A stretch of 64,000 nt of DNA from positions 102,129,351-102,193,350 of the forward strand of contig NC_056524.1 of NCBI RefSeq assembly GCF_019175285.1. Direction: 5' to 3'. The position numbers were made by a program, and so were the translations under genes. The DNA comes from Sceloporus undulatus (lineage: Eukaryota; Chordata; Lepidosauria; Squamata; Phrynosomatidae). Below the pieces are notes generated by a model that saw only the letters and a program-made list of their open reading frames with translations, did not search any database and was not told the DNA's origin. Positions 53,475 through 64,000 of the stretch are shown here, piece after piece. Position 1 is the stretch's first letter. Each line of letters opens with the position of its first letter.

Positions 53475-53770
53475 GAATGAGGTGGAAGAGACCACAAGGG
53501 CCATCCAGTCCAGTCCTCTGCCCATGCAGAACACACAAAGCATGCCCAGCAGATGATTTCCAGCTTCTTTGGATCTTTTAAAACAATCTGAAGAAGAAGA
53601 CTCACCATGCTTCAAGGGAGTGCTTGTCTTTTATGGTCAGGAAGTTCTTCCTAATGTTAAGCTGGAATTTTTTTCCTGTAGTTTAAATCCATTGTCAGAT
53701 CCTATCTCGGGAGCAGCAGAAACAATCTTGCTCCAACCTCAATATGACATCCTTCAAATTTTAAATATGC
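53475..53770 (-). mobile_element. CR1 LINE 3' end, minus orientation
   Basis: GAGACCACAAGGGCCATCCA, GCTTCAAGGGAGTGCTTG and GGAAGTTCTTCCTAATGTTA are the reverse of the CR1 C-terminal coding and 3' region. Confidence 0.85.
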
Positions 53771-53771
53771 A

Positions 53772-53824
53772 AACACCTCTGAATAAATTTTGCCAAGAAA
53801 ACCCCATGAGGGGTCACCTAAGAG
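53772..53824 (+). mobile_element. Left part of a Sauria SINE split by a 2.4-kb insertion
   Basis: CACCTCTGAATAAATTTTGC and CAAGAAAACCCCATGAGGGG run to CACCTAAGAG. The SINE resumes at 56194 with TCGCTATAAATTAGAAATAG and CTTGAAGGCACAGAAC. Confidence 0.88.
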
Positions 53825-54369
53825 TAGGCTTGCCATATCCCGCCTGGGGCAGGACTTCCCAGTTTGGGGGGGGCCACATGGTCCCACCCTGGTTTAGCCC
53901 CTCCCCTGGGACCTCCCCCCAGCAAGCCCTGGAGGCAGCCCCACCCCTCCCCATGGCTGTGTTCCACCCTCCCGCCTCCCTGGCTGGCTTAGCCTAGAGA
54001 GCAGGGCTTCAAAACATCTGCCACTCAAGCTATTGCCCGCCCACTTGGTATATATGTCTTGCAAAAAGGCTGACCTTCCAGGTTACAGTGAGCAAAGAAA
54101 AAAAGGCCATCAATCGTTCCTGTTTACTGGGAGTCTCTGCCTCATCTTTTAAATGTCTACCAGGTCAGTATTCTTGTAATTCTTGATCATAGGATCGTTT
54201 TTGAGGCCCTAAACGCCTTTCCTTGTATATGCAAATTTCTCCCGAAGCTGACCAATGAGAAAGAAGCAGTCAGCCCTCCTCCACTTGGGTTGGTTTTCAA
54301 TGGCTTGGAAGGAAGAGCTTTGCCTTGCTGTGTAAATAGGAAGGGTTTAGGGTAGCAAAGGCTGAAGAA

Positions 54370-55190
54370 ATAGTTTGGAACCCCCCTTAAACATCCATGG
54401 CTCAGTGGCATGGATTCTGGGAAATTGTAGTTTCTTGACAAAAGGAAGCTGAATGGTCCACATGGAGGCGGGGGCAGAGCCTCTTGCCAGCAGTCTTCAG
54501 TGGAAGAGAGGAGGCTGATGGTCCTGGCCACTTCCCTGGCTCCCCTCCTCTCCTCCTCCTCCAGCCGAGTGAGCTCTCATTCACTCTCCCTGGCTCTTTT
54601 CCTCCCCCCCCCCCGCACTTTGAGACCCCTTTAACTGCCAAAGCAAATGCTCTGGAATTCTGGGTGTGTGAGGCATTTGGCCTTCTCTGTCGAGAGAGCT
54701 CTGGTGCCACAATAAACTACATTCCCAGGATTCCATAGCACTGAGCCCTGGCAGTCCAAGCAGTGTGTTTTGGACACAGAATCCTCCAATGAATCCAGTC
54801 CCTAGCTTTTATATCTCTCACACACACTGCAGGAATAATAACCCCTTTGAGACTGCTTTAACTCAGTGCTAGGGAATCCTGGGAATGCTAGTGTTTGGGG
54901 AACATTGAGACTTCTCGTTCAGTGATGGCTCAGAGGCCACAAATAGACTACAATTCCCAGGATTCCCCAGCACTGAGCAGTTCCAAACTGACCATTTCTC
55001 GCAGTGTGGATGGAACTGGTGAGGCATTCTGGGCACTGCAGTTCAACTACGTTTGGGGATTATGGGACTCCCGTCAGAGATAGCTCTGGGCCACAGTGTA
55101 TACACAATTCCCCGCATTCCCAGCACTAACCCAGGACAGTTAAGTCACTCTCAAACTGGATTATTTCCCAGTGTGGATGCAGTTTTGTGA
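54370..55190. mobile_element. Nested palindromic MITE copies inside the 2.4-kb element
   Basis: GATTCTGGGAAATTGTAGTT, ATTCCCAGGATTCCATAGCA, GGAATCCTGGGAATGCTAGT, ACTACAATTCCCAGGATTCC and GGATTATTTCCCAGTGTGGA mark at least three partial copies in alternating orientation, with a GC-rich stretch at 54480-54620. Confidence 0.75.
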
Positions 55191-55429
55191 GGAACTTCGG
55201 CATTTCAGTCCAGCATTGTTTTTATTTCTGCAGTGCATTTTGGATTAGAGACAAGGTGACCAGGCATCCTCCTCCTTTCCAGGACTGTCCTCTTCTGTCA
55301 CATTTCAATGTCCTCCATTTGGATCATGGCTAAGAAAGCATGGAATTATAATTACAGGGTGGTTTTTTAGCTTTTATTTTTGGCCATGTCCTACATTTTT
55401 TTGCTTAGGTGCCCTAACATTTGGGGGTG

Positions 55430-55670
55430 AGGGCCTTGGTCACCTTGGTCAGAGAGCTTTCCAGGGGGGTTAACCATTGCTGTGGTGCTGGAACAAACCA
55501 CCATTCCCAGAATTCCATAGCATTCAGCAGAAGCAGTTAAAATGGTCTCAAACCAGATTATTTCTCCAGTGTAGATGCAGCCCCAGCCTTTGCCTCTCTT
55601 ATGCCTGAGATTCAAAGCCCCGCCTTGACACCACAAACAAACTACAAATCCCAGGATTCCATAGGATGAG
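55430..55670. mobile_element. Further palindromic MITE arms
   Basis: ACCATTCCCAGAATTCCATA, CAGATTATTTCTCCAGTGTA and ACAAATCCCAGGATTCCATA are right-arm sequences of the family. Confidence 0.7.
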
Positions 55671-56193
55671 TGTGAAGAGTGAAAGCAGTTGGCAGCAGCT
55701 AAGTGTGCTTAATGCAGTTCTTAACATGGTGCACCTCTTGCCTACAGAGTCTCACAAGACTTTTTTGTTAACAACTCTGTACCCATTAACTCCATTTCAT
55801 GTCTCCTTTATTTAGTGACCAAACAGTCAAAATGAAGAAAAACCAAAGTCCCTTGACCAAAGGGTTTGGTTGTGGAATAAGCCTCTGAAAATATGCAAAG
55901 GGCAATGTTAAAATAAGCCATGTTCAATGCTCAAATGTGTCGTTTTGGAATGGGGAGAGGGGGGGTGGCCAGAGAAGGGAAGTACATTTCCGTGATCGTC
56001 TACGAATAATGTCAAAATGTCCTCCATTTTGATCATGCCTAAAAGAACATGCATTTATATTAAAAAAAAGCCTCAATTTTTGCATGTCCTCCATTTTTAT
56101 AAAATGTGTCCTACATTTGAAAATGTTGTCCTGCATTTGTCCTACATTTGTCCCAGTTTGGAGGTCCTCACTTATGGCAACCCTACCTAAGAG

Positions 56194-56226
56194 TCGCTAT
56201 AAATTAGAAATAGCTTGAAGGCACAG
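56194..56226 (+). mobile_element. Right part of the split Sauria SINE
   Basis: TCGCTATAAATTAGAAATAG and CTTGAAGGCACAGAAC are the SINE 3' end, running into the (CA)n. Confidence 0.85.

Positions 56227-56266
<40 letters not shown>
56226..56266. repeat. (CA)n microsatellite
   Basis: About 19 CA units continuing the SINE tail. Confidence 0.97.
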
Positions 56267-56269
56267 TCA

Positions 56270-58075
56270 TGTTATCCCCCAGCAAGCGGCGGTGAGATAA
56301 ATAATTGTACCAGGACACCATGGGATCATACACTGGCATTTTAACATCAAGACATCATACACTGCCAGGAAGGGACTGGTCACATTATCCTGCAACACCT
56401 CATTCACCAACACTACAGAACTCCGATGGCTGAGATGGTTGACTGACTTTTAAAGTGAGTTTCAGGGGTGTGTATGATTGTGGCAAAGGTATCATAATCC
56501 TCAATGTGAATAGAAAACAGTCACATGGTTGTATGGCTGTCTTATGACACTGTAGCTAACAGGATGTTAGTCCTCCTTTATAAAGTGTGCAAAACCACTG
56601 TTTTTCTTATTTTCATGAACAGAGCAGATTCACTGTCTCAGGACTGGGTGTGATTGCATTTTTAACTGGTTTTAAAGTTTTTGCTAGTTTAATTACTTTT
56701 TTACTTTTCTATGTTATGAATTGTTCTTTTTTTAAAAAAAAATAACTATGTTAAAACTAGAGAACTAAATACAACGACAGCAATAATATAATCCTGATGA
56801 TTCATTGCTCATAAAGTGCTTATTCATACATGAAAGAAATAAAGACAGATTCCTAAATTCTGAGGTCATTCATGTGTTTCTTTCCATATATTCCTGAAAA
56901 ACAAAGTCTTGTATGCTTCGGATTCAGGGGGAAAACAAAGTAAACATGGTATCTGTAGGAACAGGGCATCCAAAGAATTTCTCAGTCCTCGAGGATTTTG
57001 TATGTTTTTAGCCAAGAGGAACACAGTTTTAATGCAATCACACAAAACAGAGAGCAAAATAGACCCTTTCAAAAGATCTTTGATAAAACACTTAGGAATA
57101 TGGCACATATATTGTCATAGGTAGGGAAATAAACCATAGGTGGGAGAAAATAGCTTATAGTAATGATTAGATAGGGAGATTGAGCTCCATAGGGATGGTT
57201 GGTGTAGATGAACAGAGAATCAGATCTTAAAAGCGAATTGGAATGGATCTTGGGATCAATGGAATGTTTATCTTTAGCAATGTTCAGAGAAGGCAGTGCT
57301 ATTTGCTGGTCTGGAAAGGTGGACTGCATTCCAGGATTTGTAGGTGGTAAAACATTTTAAAATGCTATGAGTCAGAGTGTAAACTTCAGGACTGAGCATT
57401 GGATTTTTAACCCTCAGGCCTTTTAAGCTGAGACAGAAATGTCACGATTCTCATTTTGGCAGCATGCATATATACTAAACCTTCTTTAAAAATTCCAGTC
57501 CTGCTTTGCACTGCTGAGTTTGGAAAAGCTCCACTGATATATGGCGCTCCATGTAAAGCTTGTTACATTTCATCATGTTCCTAAAAGAGCAGGGGATCCG
57601 TATTCTTTTTGTCAAAGCAAAACTAAAAAGAAAAGGAATGGATTATGATCAGTTTGAAAGCCAGTTGTTAAGGGAGGCTTAACAACATGCTGTTTTGGAT
57701 TCAGGTATTACAATGTGCATGGCAGATTTGTTGTGAAAGATTTTTCACTTCTTACTATATTTATTAAAAACTCTCCACTGTACTGTATCAATTTGATTTC
57801 AAGTGTTTTATAGTTGTCATCGACCGTAATAAATTTCATTTTATTAACAAACTAACAGTAATGATAACAATAAAAACAATTCAACAACTAGAACTCTTCA
57901 ACTTGTTTTTAAAAATCTGTTATACTGTAACATTTTAGCTAAACTTTTATTTTAAATCATTGTATTTTGTCACTGGTCCCAGGGAGAAAGAAGAGCAGGA
58001 CCTAAATTGAACAAATAAATAATATAAGCAGCAAAGCATAATAACAAAACAAAAATACTTATTATCCACGTTATC
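56270..58075. other. No gene seen; LINE tail near 57700-57845
   Basis: GTTGTCATCGACCGTAATAA at about 57815 resembles the LINE 3' end at 59195. The remainder is AT-rich and unrecognised. Confidence 0.45.
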
Positions 58076-58077
58076 CT

Positions 58078-58215
58078 TCAAATTATGAGAAAAGAGATTC
58101 TGCCTAAGCATTAGAAAATATATCCTGCCAATAAGAGCTGTGTGAGAATGGAATCAGCTGCCTCACAAGGCAACCCTCTTCATTGGAGATTTTTAAACAG
58201 ATATTGGATGGTTAT
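58078..58215 (+). mobile_element. CR1 LINE fragment
   Basis: AAATATATCCTGCCAATAAG, TGGAATCAGCTGCCTCACAA and GGAGATTTTTAAACAGATAT encode pieces like the CR1 C-terminus (RKNFLTIRAV...WN). Confidence 0.7.
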
Positions 58216-58257
58216 CTTTCAGTGTGGAAAAAGACATTGACCACAAAATTACAAAAT

Positions 58258-59222
58258 ATGGGTCTTCCGCCAGATACCCTTCAAGCTATGGGGCACTCAA
58301 AAGCTAAAACAGCTATACTTCAACCAGGGACGTAGCTAGGATTTTAGGAAGGGGGGGGGGGTCCAGACTAAGTGCCACCATTATAATGGGGCTTGGGAGT
58401 GGCGGCGCAGCAGCACACACCATTCATTTTTCTAATGGAAGGGGGGGGGGGCCCGCCCCCCCCCCCCCCCCCCCGGCTACATCCCTGCTTCAACGCATAA
58501 AAGATCTAGATCTCCAAAATCATCGTAGTCGGTCTGCAAGATATTTCAACTATTGGGATTGGGCCAGTTCATCCATTATGGCAAATTACTTGATGAACCT
58601 AACAATACCCAAACACAGGAAAGCATTCTCGTTAGCTAGACTAAACGTATTACCTTCAGCACTACTCGAGGGCAGATATAGTAAGATTCCTGTGCTTGAG
58701 AGAATATGCCCTTGTAACACAGGAGATACTATTTCATTGTCATTTTTACAGTGAAGCCCGTAAAGTCCTGATCTCCCCAATCCTTCTAAATAAACCAGGG
58801 AGATCTGAAACTTTTTTATTTAAATTATCTTTTGTCAGATTGTAACTCACAAATAACTTGTAAAGTGGCACAATTTTGTGTGTCTGCAATTACTTGCAGA
58901 AAAAGCAAAATTAATTCTGTTAGCAGAACACATTATGCCCGACTTACCTTAATCCTATCAACTGTAGTTGTTCTTTATTCTTATTTTAATTCATTTTATT
59001 GTTGATTTAAATTGTTTTATCTTCCCAGTGGGCAGATTTATCCTCCTGCTTTTTAAGAGCACAGCACCCAGTTCTGTAACCAACCCTACTGCATTGTTTT
59101 TAATGTAATACTAATGTATCATTATTAATGCATTATTTTTATCATTATTGTTTTAATGCTGTTGTTGTTGTTTTGTTTCTTTTATGCTGGTCTTTGACCG
59201 TAATAAAGTATTCTAAAGGGGA
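58258..59222 (+). mobile_element. LINE 3' end (L2/Vingi-like), interrupted by a short TIR element
   Basis: Coding remains include MANYLMNLTIPKHRKAFSLA and LLEGRYSKIPVLERICPCN, the 'R...Y...P...R.CPC' C-terminal signature of several non-LTR clades. A 3' region ends TTTGACCGTAATAAAGTATT. Copy 4 of the 164-bp TIR family sits at 58325-58487 within the coding part. The clade is not certain. Confidence 0.75.
58325..58487. mobile_element. Short TIR element, CAGGGACGTAGCC family, copy 4, with 7-bp duplication
   Basis: A 163-bp element with ends CAGGGACGTAGCTAGG and GGCTACATCCCTG, flanked by CTTCAAC on both sides (58318-58324 and 58488-58494), inserted into a LINE. It carries G10+ runs and a G/C homopolymer block at 58441-58475. 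Confidence 0.92.
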
Positions 59223-59224
59223 CT

Positions 59225-59500
59225 AGCACTTGGGTTTATTCCAGCTTTCTATAACTATATGATTCTGCAGGGTTGACCAATTGTAGCTTTAGTTGTATTT
59301 TCTGTCCGTTTACTTAGGGAAAACAATTAAATTAAAAGACTAGGGTTTTGTATGTGTGTGTGTTCCCCTCCATCTCTTAAAACAACAACACCCTGGTGCT
59401 ATATCAGCTTCCAGTATTGCATTCAGATGTTTGTTTTAGTCACAAATTGTATATTTAAGAAAACATACACACAGTTCCACATTTTTAAGAATTTGGGAAA
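59225..59500. other. No gene seen
   Basis: Ordinary AT-rich sequence. Confidence 0.5.
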
Positions 59501-59504
59501 TTTA

Positions 59505-59605
59505 CTTTTTTAAACTACAATTGCCAGAATCTCCCAGCCATCCTTGCCCAAATGGCTGGAGAATTTGGGGGGGGGGGGGGGAGGTTGTAGTCCAAAAAAT
59601 AACTC
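59505..59605. mobile_element. hAT-like MITE piece
   Basis: AACTACAATTGCCAGAATCT and CCCAGCCATCCTTGCC, then GAGGTTGTAGTCCAAAAAAT, with a G13 run at 59569. Confidence 0.5.
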
Positions 59606-59609
59606 TGCT

Positions 59610-60525
59610 GAGGTCTGAACATTCTGTATGCTTAGAGAACCCCTTGATGGATGTCGTCCAGTCCACCTTTTTGTTTTATTTTGTAGCCCTAGAACCTAAT
59701 CTATATGACTCGTTCCTTTGATGATCTTCCTGAGGAAAATGATATATAGGAGAAGCTGGTTTCTGTCCAGCTTCTCCTGTAGTAAAGACAGAAACAAAGA
59801 ATTCATCCATCATTTCTGAAACTTCTCAGACTTTCTATAGCAGTCCAAGCACACCTTTGTTGTCTAATGGTGTAGGGGGATTTCTCCCTGCCTTTCCCAG
59901 AGGCAGAAGATTCCCATTTTCAAATAACTCTTCCCTTGAGCCTTCCCTCTCCCAGGGTGCCCCCAGTAACCAGCAACAAAGCTCAATGTTACCAGAGGGG
60001 TTTACCTTGGCCCTTCACCTAACTCTGGCTTTCCTTGTGCTTTCCTTCTCCTTCCCATGGAAGAAAAGGAACTTCTCTTGAAGGGGGAGGGTAGCAAGCC
60101 CTCCCAACCTATGCCGGAAGGGTCCTTGGAGCACCCAGCAACAAAGAAAGTTCAGAGTCCGATTGTAGCTCAAAATAAGCACATCTTTAATCTCCGTACG
60201 GGATGACAGCTGCCTAAATGGCAATTCCAAGACTGTCACACCCAATTGTCTTTCTTCAAACCTTTTATACATTCAAAAATGCATAGTTTTAGCAACATCC
60301 TTTCTTCAAGTTACCTTTCTTAATAATTTCCAGAACTAGTTCATTGACTAATTCCTGTCTTCCTGCCTTCCTAGCAAGTTTCCACAGTTCTGGTTAATCC
60401 TTCACAATCCTCTTGTTCCTCTTTATCAGATTGCTTGGCCATGCTATGCTGTAATCATTAAACTGCCCAACTGTCTTTTAGACTCTTTAGATATTTGTTC
60501 CTCTCACTCTCACCCACACTCACAC
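59610..60525. other. No gene seen
   Basis: Moderately G+C-rich stretch at 59860-60130. It carries no gene or repeat family that I can identify. Confidence 0.4.
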
Positions 60526-60526
60526 T

Positions 60527-60748
60527 TGTTTGTTGTTGTTCTGTGCCTTCAGGTTGTTTCTGACTTACTGCGAACCTGTCATGGTGTTTTCTTGGCAAGA
60601 TTGGTCCAGTGGGGTTTGCCTTTGCCTTCCTCTGAGGAATGTGATTTACCCAAGCCATCCAGTGGGTTTCCATAGCTAAATGGGATATTCAAACCCTGGT
60701 CTCCAGAGTTTTAGTCCAGTGCTGAAACCACTACCCTACACTGGCTCT
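60527..60748 (-). mobile_element. Sauria SINE, minus orientation, near full length
   Basis: GTTGTTGTTCTGTGCCTTCA, TTTTCTTGGCAAGATTGGTC and CAAACCCTGGTCTCCAGAGT show tail, body and head reversed. Confidence 0.93.
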
Positions 60749-60824
60749 TCAGCCAGTCATATACGTGAATAGAGAGAAGGAGTTCTTGTAGGAAAGATTT
60801 CATTTTAACTAGATAGCTATGGGC

Positions 60825-61018
60825 CAGTATAGACAGGCCAAAATAAAGCTGCTTCAGGTCACTTTGGAGGTATGCCGTTTAAATGACACACGTATCTTAA
60901 GAGGCCAGAAGCTGTGCCAACTGCGCCAAAGCTGCGCTCCAATCCTTTGCATCATTTAAACAGCATACCTCCAAAGTGATCGAAAGCAGCTTTATTCTGG
61001 CCTGTCTGTACAGGCTCT
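60825..61018. mobile_element. Palindromic MITE related to 24558-24790
   Basis: AGACAGGCCAAAATAAAGCT and GCTTTATTCTGGCCTGTCTG are the inverted ends, with TTTGGAGGTATGCCGTTTAA mirrored by TTAAACAGCATACCTCC. Confidence 0.9.
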
Positions 61019-61249
61019 TCATCACAGGAGGTCATATCTATGAAGACCACTTTCCTTTCAGGCACAGCATAAGCAGTTATAAAGCACAGAACAGTCAGTT
61101 GTATTCATTCATGTTTAAAAAGAAATATATGTCCTCTAACATATTTTTAGTACACAGGTCTCTATTCTAACTAATGGAGGAGCTGCAATCTGATTCTCTG
61201 ATGTCTATGGGGAAAAGTAGAGGTCTGGATATTTTAATCCAGTTTTAGA

Positions 61250-61392
61250 ACTGTAGAGTTGGAAGAGACCCCAAGGGCCATCCAGTCCAGCCCCCTGCCA
61301 GGCAGGAATACACAATCCAAGCACTTCTGATAGATGACCATCCAGCCTCTGTTTAAAAACCTCCAAAGAAAAGGTCTTCAATCATGCTTTCC
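61250..61392 (-). mobile_element. CR1 LINE 3' end, minus orientation
   Basis: AGAGTTGGAAGAGACCCCAA, GGGCCATCCAGTCCAGCCCC and CATCCAGCCTCTGTTTAAAA are the reverse CR1 3' region. Confidence 0.9.
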
Positions 61393-61394
61393 TG

Positions 61395-63380
61395 GAATAC
61401 AACAGATTAGTCAAACATCCTTGCCTCCTCCTCCATCAGTCCAAAAGCTCCATTGCATCACTGGATGCTGTCTTTATATAACCTCCAAACTGAAGGATCT
61501 GGATGTTTTCAGACATTTTCTCAAACAGTGTTTGCCGTTGGGTGAGTGTTGTCTCTTGTGACTCTCTAAATATCCTACATAATGTTGTGTCTAAAAAGAA
61601 ACACCTACTCATTGACCCTTGGGTTAGCTGGAAGTAAGCCAACACTGATACAACTCTGTTATCCATAGCGTCCAGGGAAATAGCAGGGTTCCATTATCTC
61701 AAGTGGTTTGACAGCCTCCATGATGCTTGTGGTGTTCTTAAAGAAAATCATATGCTGTGTCTTTAATAATACACCTTTAACCCTTTTTTAAAAAAAAATA
61801 TGACATACATTATTGACTTAAATTTTTCCTGTCAAATATTGCTTTCCTTTGTTTTTGGTTTTCTTTTCTGCAGTTTAGCAAGATCTGCCCTTTGTCCTAT
61901 TTGCCTTCACAGCTTTCTGTCTTTATGGTGTTAACCCTTTTTCTACAAGGGCAAAGGTGGGAATTTTACAGCTTTCCGAAAGCTCTTGGACTGCAGCTCG
62001 AAATATAATAACATGTCACTTTTGCATTGTGGGTATTAGCTGGCCTCAGTGAATTTCACTACTCTCCATTAAAAAAAGTTCAGTTTCTTCTTCCCAATTG
62101 GGGCCAACCTTCTCATAAATGGAATACATCACATATGCTTGCTGTATCACATTTCTCTCTGCCACCAAACCAATGAATGGTATATCCCCCCACCACCAAC
62201 CATACATAACACCAACTGGAACAAAAATTGCTTTTTTTTTTTTTTTGGAGACACTTTTTATTCTGCTTGTTGTTATTTGTAGGAGAACCCACTCCTGACT
62301 ATAGATAGCAAATTGGTGAATTGGAGGACATTTCTTTTACAGTTGTTTAGGTGATAATGTAGAATCCCTAGCTCCCCCCCTTCAGTCTCCAGTTTCACTT
62401 TCTGGGCTTCCTGACTCTCCATTTGAATTTCCTCATGAATAATCAACCCCACCTCCACTCTCCCAGCTTCTTATTTTGAAATTAAACCTGGTTGAGTCTG
62501 GGAAAGTTTCAACTTCTGTGCTGATTGGATTTGATAGTATTAGGGTCAGTAGTATTCCTAGCCGGTTTGGAAACTGTTGTGTCTGTGCCTACTGAACACT
62601 TCTTGAAATTAGGTCCATATTACTGCTACTGCTGCAAGGCAGAGTGTATCTTGATTGTGTTGTTAGCTTTTTTTACTCAATCAGTGAAGGGGAGTTAAAT
62701 ATTTCTATTCTTACAACACTTTTGTCTTTGATGGCCTCCCTGATTCTTTAAAAGCAAATAAGATCTCTGCTAGATTAGACTAAATGCTTACCTAGTCTAG
62801 CATTCAAGCAAGAACAAAACAGGTGTCTATGGAAGCATGTAAGCAGGGTTATTATGTGTCTCCATGGTCCCATTCCCACTGGGCTATAAAGCGAATCAAG
62901 AATCGGATTATAGGAACATTGTTCCCATTTGAATTTGCGGCTCAGATGGTTCCTTACCTTACTCTCCCATTACCTTAATGAAAGGACCCACATCACCATG
63001 TCTTTGAGGTGCCTGATCATATGGGTGCAGCCATATGCCCTGTTTTCATGTCAGGCAGGACAATGGGCATCTCCTTGGTATTATCAGTGGAAGAATAAGG
63101 TAAGGGGCATGTGGCGATACTGGGTCTATGGCATGGGGACAGATGAGTGTGTAAGTACCTGCCTATTCCTGCATCAGTACAGGGACTGATGCGGGTTAGC
63201 ATTCAGGCCAGGAAAGCATGGATTAAGCCTATGCTTTCCTGACCCATCTGCTCAGCCCCTGAATTGCCTTAGTGCATCAGGTTGTTCTTTTTCTCCTATG
63301 TGCACATCATTAACTTTTAGGCTGTAATGGGGATCATTTAAAAGGCTGTGATTATTTGAACATTTTTCTATTCCTTTACC
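61395..63380. other. Intergenic region before the next receptor gene
   Basis: Mostly unique sequence with a T15 run at 62230. I found no convincing exon, although untranslated first exons of the next gene could lie here. Confidence 0.45.
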
Positions 63381-63382
63381 AG

Positions 63383-63448
63383 GAACGATGATATTTGCCT
63401 TGTGGTGGACTTGTTGGATCTCTTTGGTTTATTCTTCCCTCAACTTTT
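63383..63448 (+). CDS. Candidate leader exon of the next IL-1 receptor family gene
   Basis: The acceptor is TTCCTTTACCAG|. ATG lies at 63388, and the exon ends in a strong donor CTTTT|GTAAGT. It encodes MIFALWWTCWISLVYSS and a few more residues, a typical signal peptide, and exits in phase 1, the same phase as the leader exon of IL1R2. In other vertebrates IL1R1 follows IL1R2 in the same orientation, so this is a natural place for its first coding exon. Nothing in the leader itself proves the family, and the following Ig exons would lie outside the window. Confidence 0.45.
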
Positions 63449-63586
63449 GTAAGTCGGCTCTTTCTTATTCATTTGTTTAGTTGTATTATCAGCATCACAA
63501 AATACAAACACATTTGGTTTTGGCTTAAATTACAGAAATGTACTAATCTGTATGCTTGTACATGTAACCAGTTTTAAACAAACTAC

Positions 63587-63685
63587 ACTGGGCCCTGGCT
63601 ATCCATTTTGGTTTGGTTCTAGGACCCCTGTGGATGCCAAAATCTGTGGATGCTCAAATCACATTATATACAAGTGTAGACTGAT
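63587..63685. mobile_element. Tigger/MER2-like element, left part
   Basis: CACTGGGCCCTGGCTATCCA, GTTCTAGGACCCCTGTGGAT and CCAAAATCTGTGGATGCTCA fit this family. It lies in the first intron of the candidate receptor gene. Confidence 0.75.
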
Positions 63686-63963
63686 TGTTTTTTTTATAAA
63701 CTTATTAGTGTTTTCATATTTTAGTGCCTTTTTGTTAAATGAGTTCACTGTAACGTGTATTAAAAGATGAAGTTCTCAAAGTAAGCTCTCCTCTTAAACT
63801 AGCATCTGAAGGAGATGCTAAACAAACTACATGTTCTCTCTTTCTCCCTCCTTCCTTTAATAGATAGTTTCATTTTATAAGAATGCATCCAAACAGAATT
63901 TCTTGTCATTGAGCAATCAAATATGCACATAAACTGCTAAAGGAAAGGGTTTTTTTGGCTGTA

Positions 63964-64000
63964 CAGTTGGCCCTCCATTTTTGCAGGGGATCCATTCCAG
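63964..64000. mobile_element. MITE end cut by the window border
   Basis: ACAGTTGGCCCTCCATTTTT followed by GGGGATCCATTCCAG is the end of a Tigger-like element that continues past the window. Confidence 0.7.

Larger units (their letters stand above)
53825..56185. mobile_element. 2.4-kb hAT-like TIR element inserted in a SINE, 8-bp duplication
   Basis: Ends TAGGCTTGCCATA and TATGGCAACCCTA are inverted repeats (12 of 13). CCTAAGAG flanks both sides (53817-53824 and 56186-56193), and together the two outer pieces rebuild a continuous SINE. The 8-bp duplication fits hAT elements. The inside holds several palindromic MITE pieces (about 54370-55190 and 55440-55590) and two ATGTCCTCCATTT blocks (55300 and 56010). 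I see no transposase. Confidence 0.82.

Noticed and set aside
59850-60300. Possible old LTR-type fragment
   Set aside because: Only weak impressions from base composition; no paired ends or flanking repeats that I can identify, so not called.

Overview
This window looks like nuclear DNA from a squamate reptile, probably a lizard. It carries many tRNA-derived SINEs with the Sauria-type body and (CAA)n tail, CR1 LINE 3' ends, and dense palindromic MITEs. Its recognisable genes have vertebrate exon-intron structure.

The clear gene is IL1R2, the interleukin-1 decoy receptor. It lies on the + strand with coding exons from about 11.8 to 29.0 kb. Eight exons join in consistent phase to about 393 residues: three Ig domains, one membrane helix, an 18-residue tail and no TIR domain. 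The first exon has no in-frame ATG, so the exact start is open. At 63.4 kb a small exon with an ATG, a hydrophobic leader and a phase-1 donor sits where the next member of the IL-1 receptor cluster (IL1R1 in other vertebrates) is expected; the rest of that gene would lie beyond the window.

Between the two, at 33.2-38.75 kb, three exon candidates join in phase into a complete 77-residue secreted cysteine-rich peptide: a signal-peptide exon, a four-cysteine exon, and a last exon with two cysteines, a stop and an ATTAAA 12 bases later. I recognise no family for it. It is the best candidate here for something undescribed.

The rest is introns and intergenic DNA built largely from mobile elements. 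0-11 kb holds old DNA-transposon pieces, a CR1 copy and SINEs. 15-28 kb holds a 5S-rRNA-like SINE head, a U2 snRNA 5' fragment with direct repeats, and a nearly perfect 233-bp palindrome. 42-56 kb is a dense nest of palindromic MITEs, two minisatellites grown inside them, a compound palindrome inside a SINE, and a 2.4-kb TIR element inserted in another SINE with an 8-bp target duplication. 56-62 kb holds LINE ends and more SINEs. One 164-bp TIR family recurs four times, three of them with perfect 7-bp target duplications. I saw no CRISPR array, functional RNA gene or convincing retrovirus-like element.
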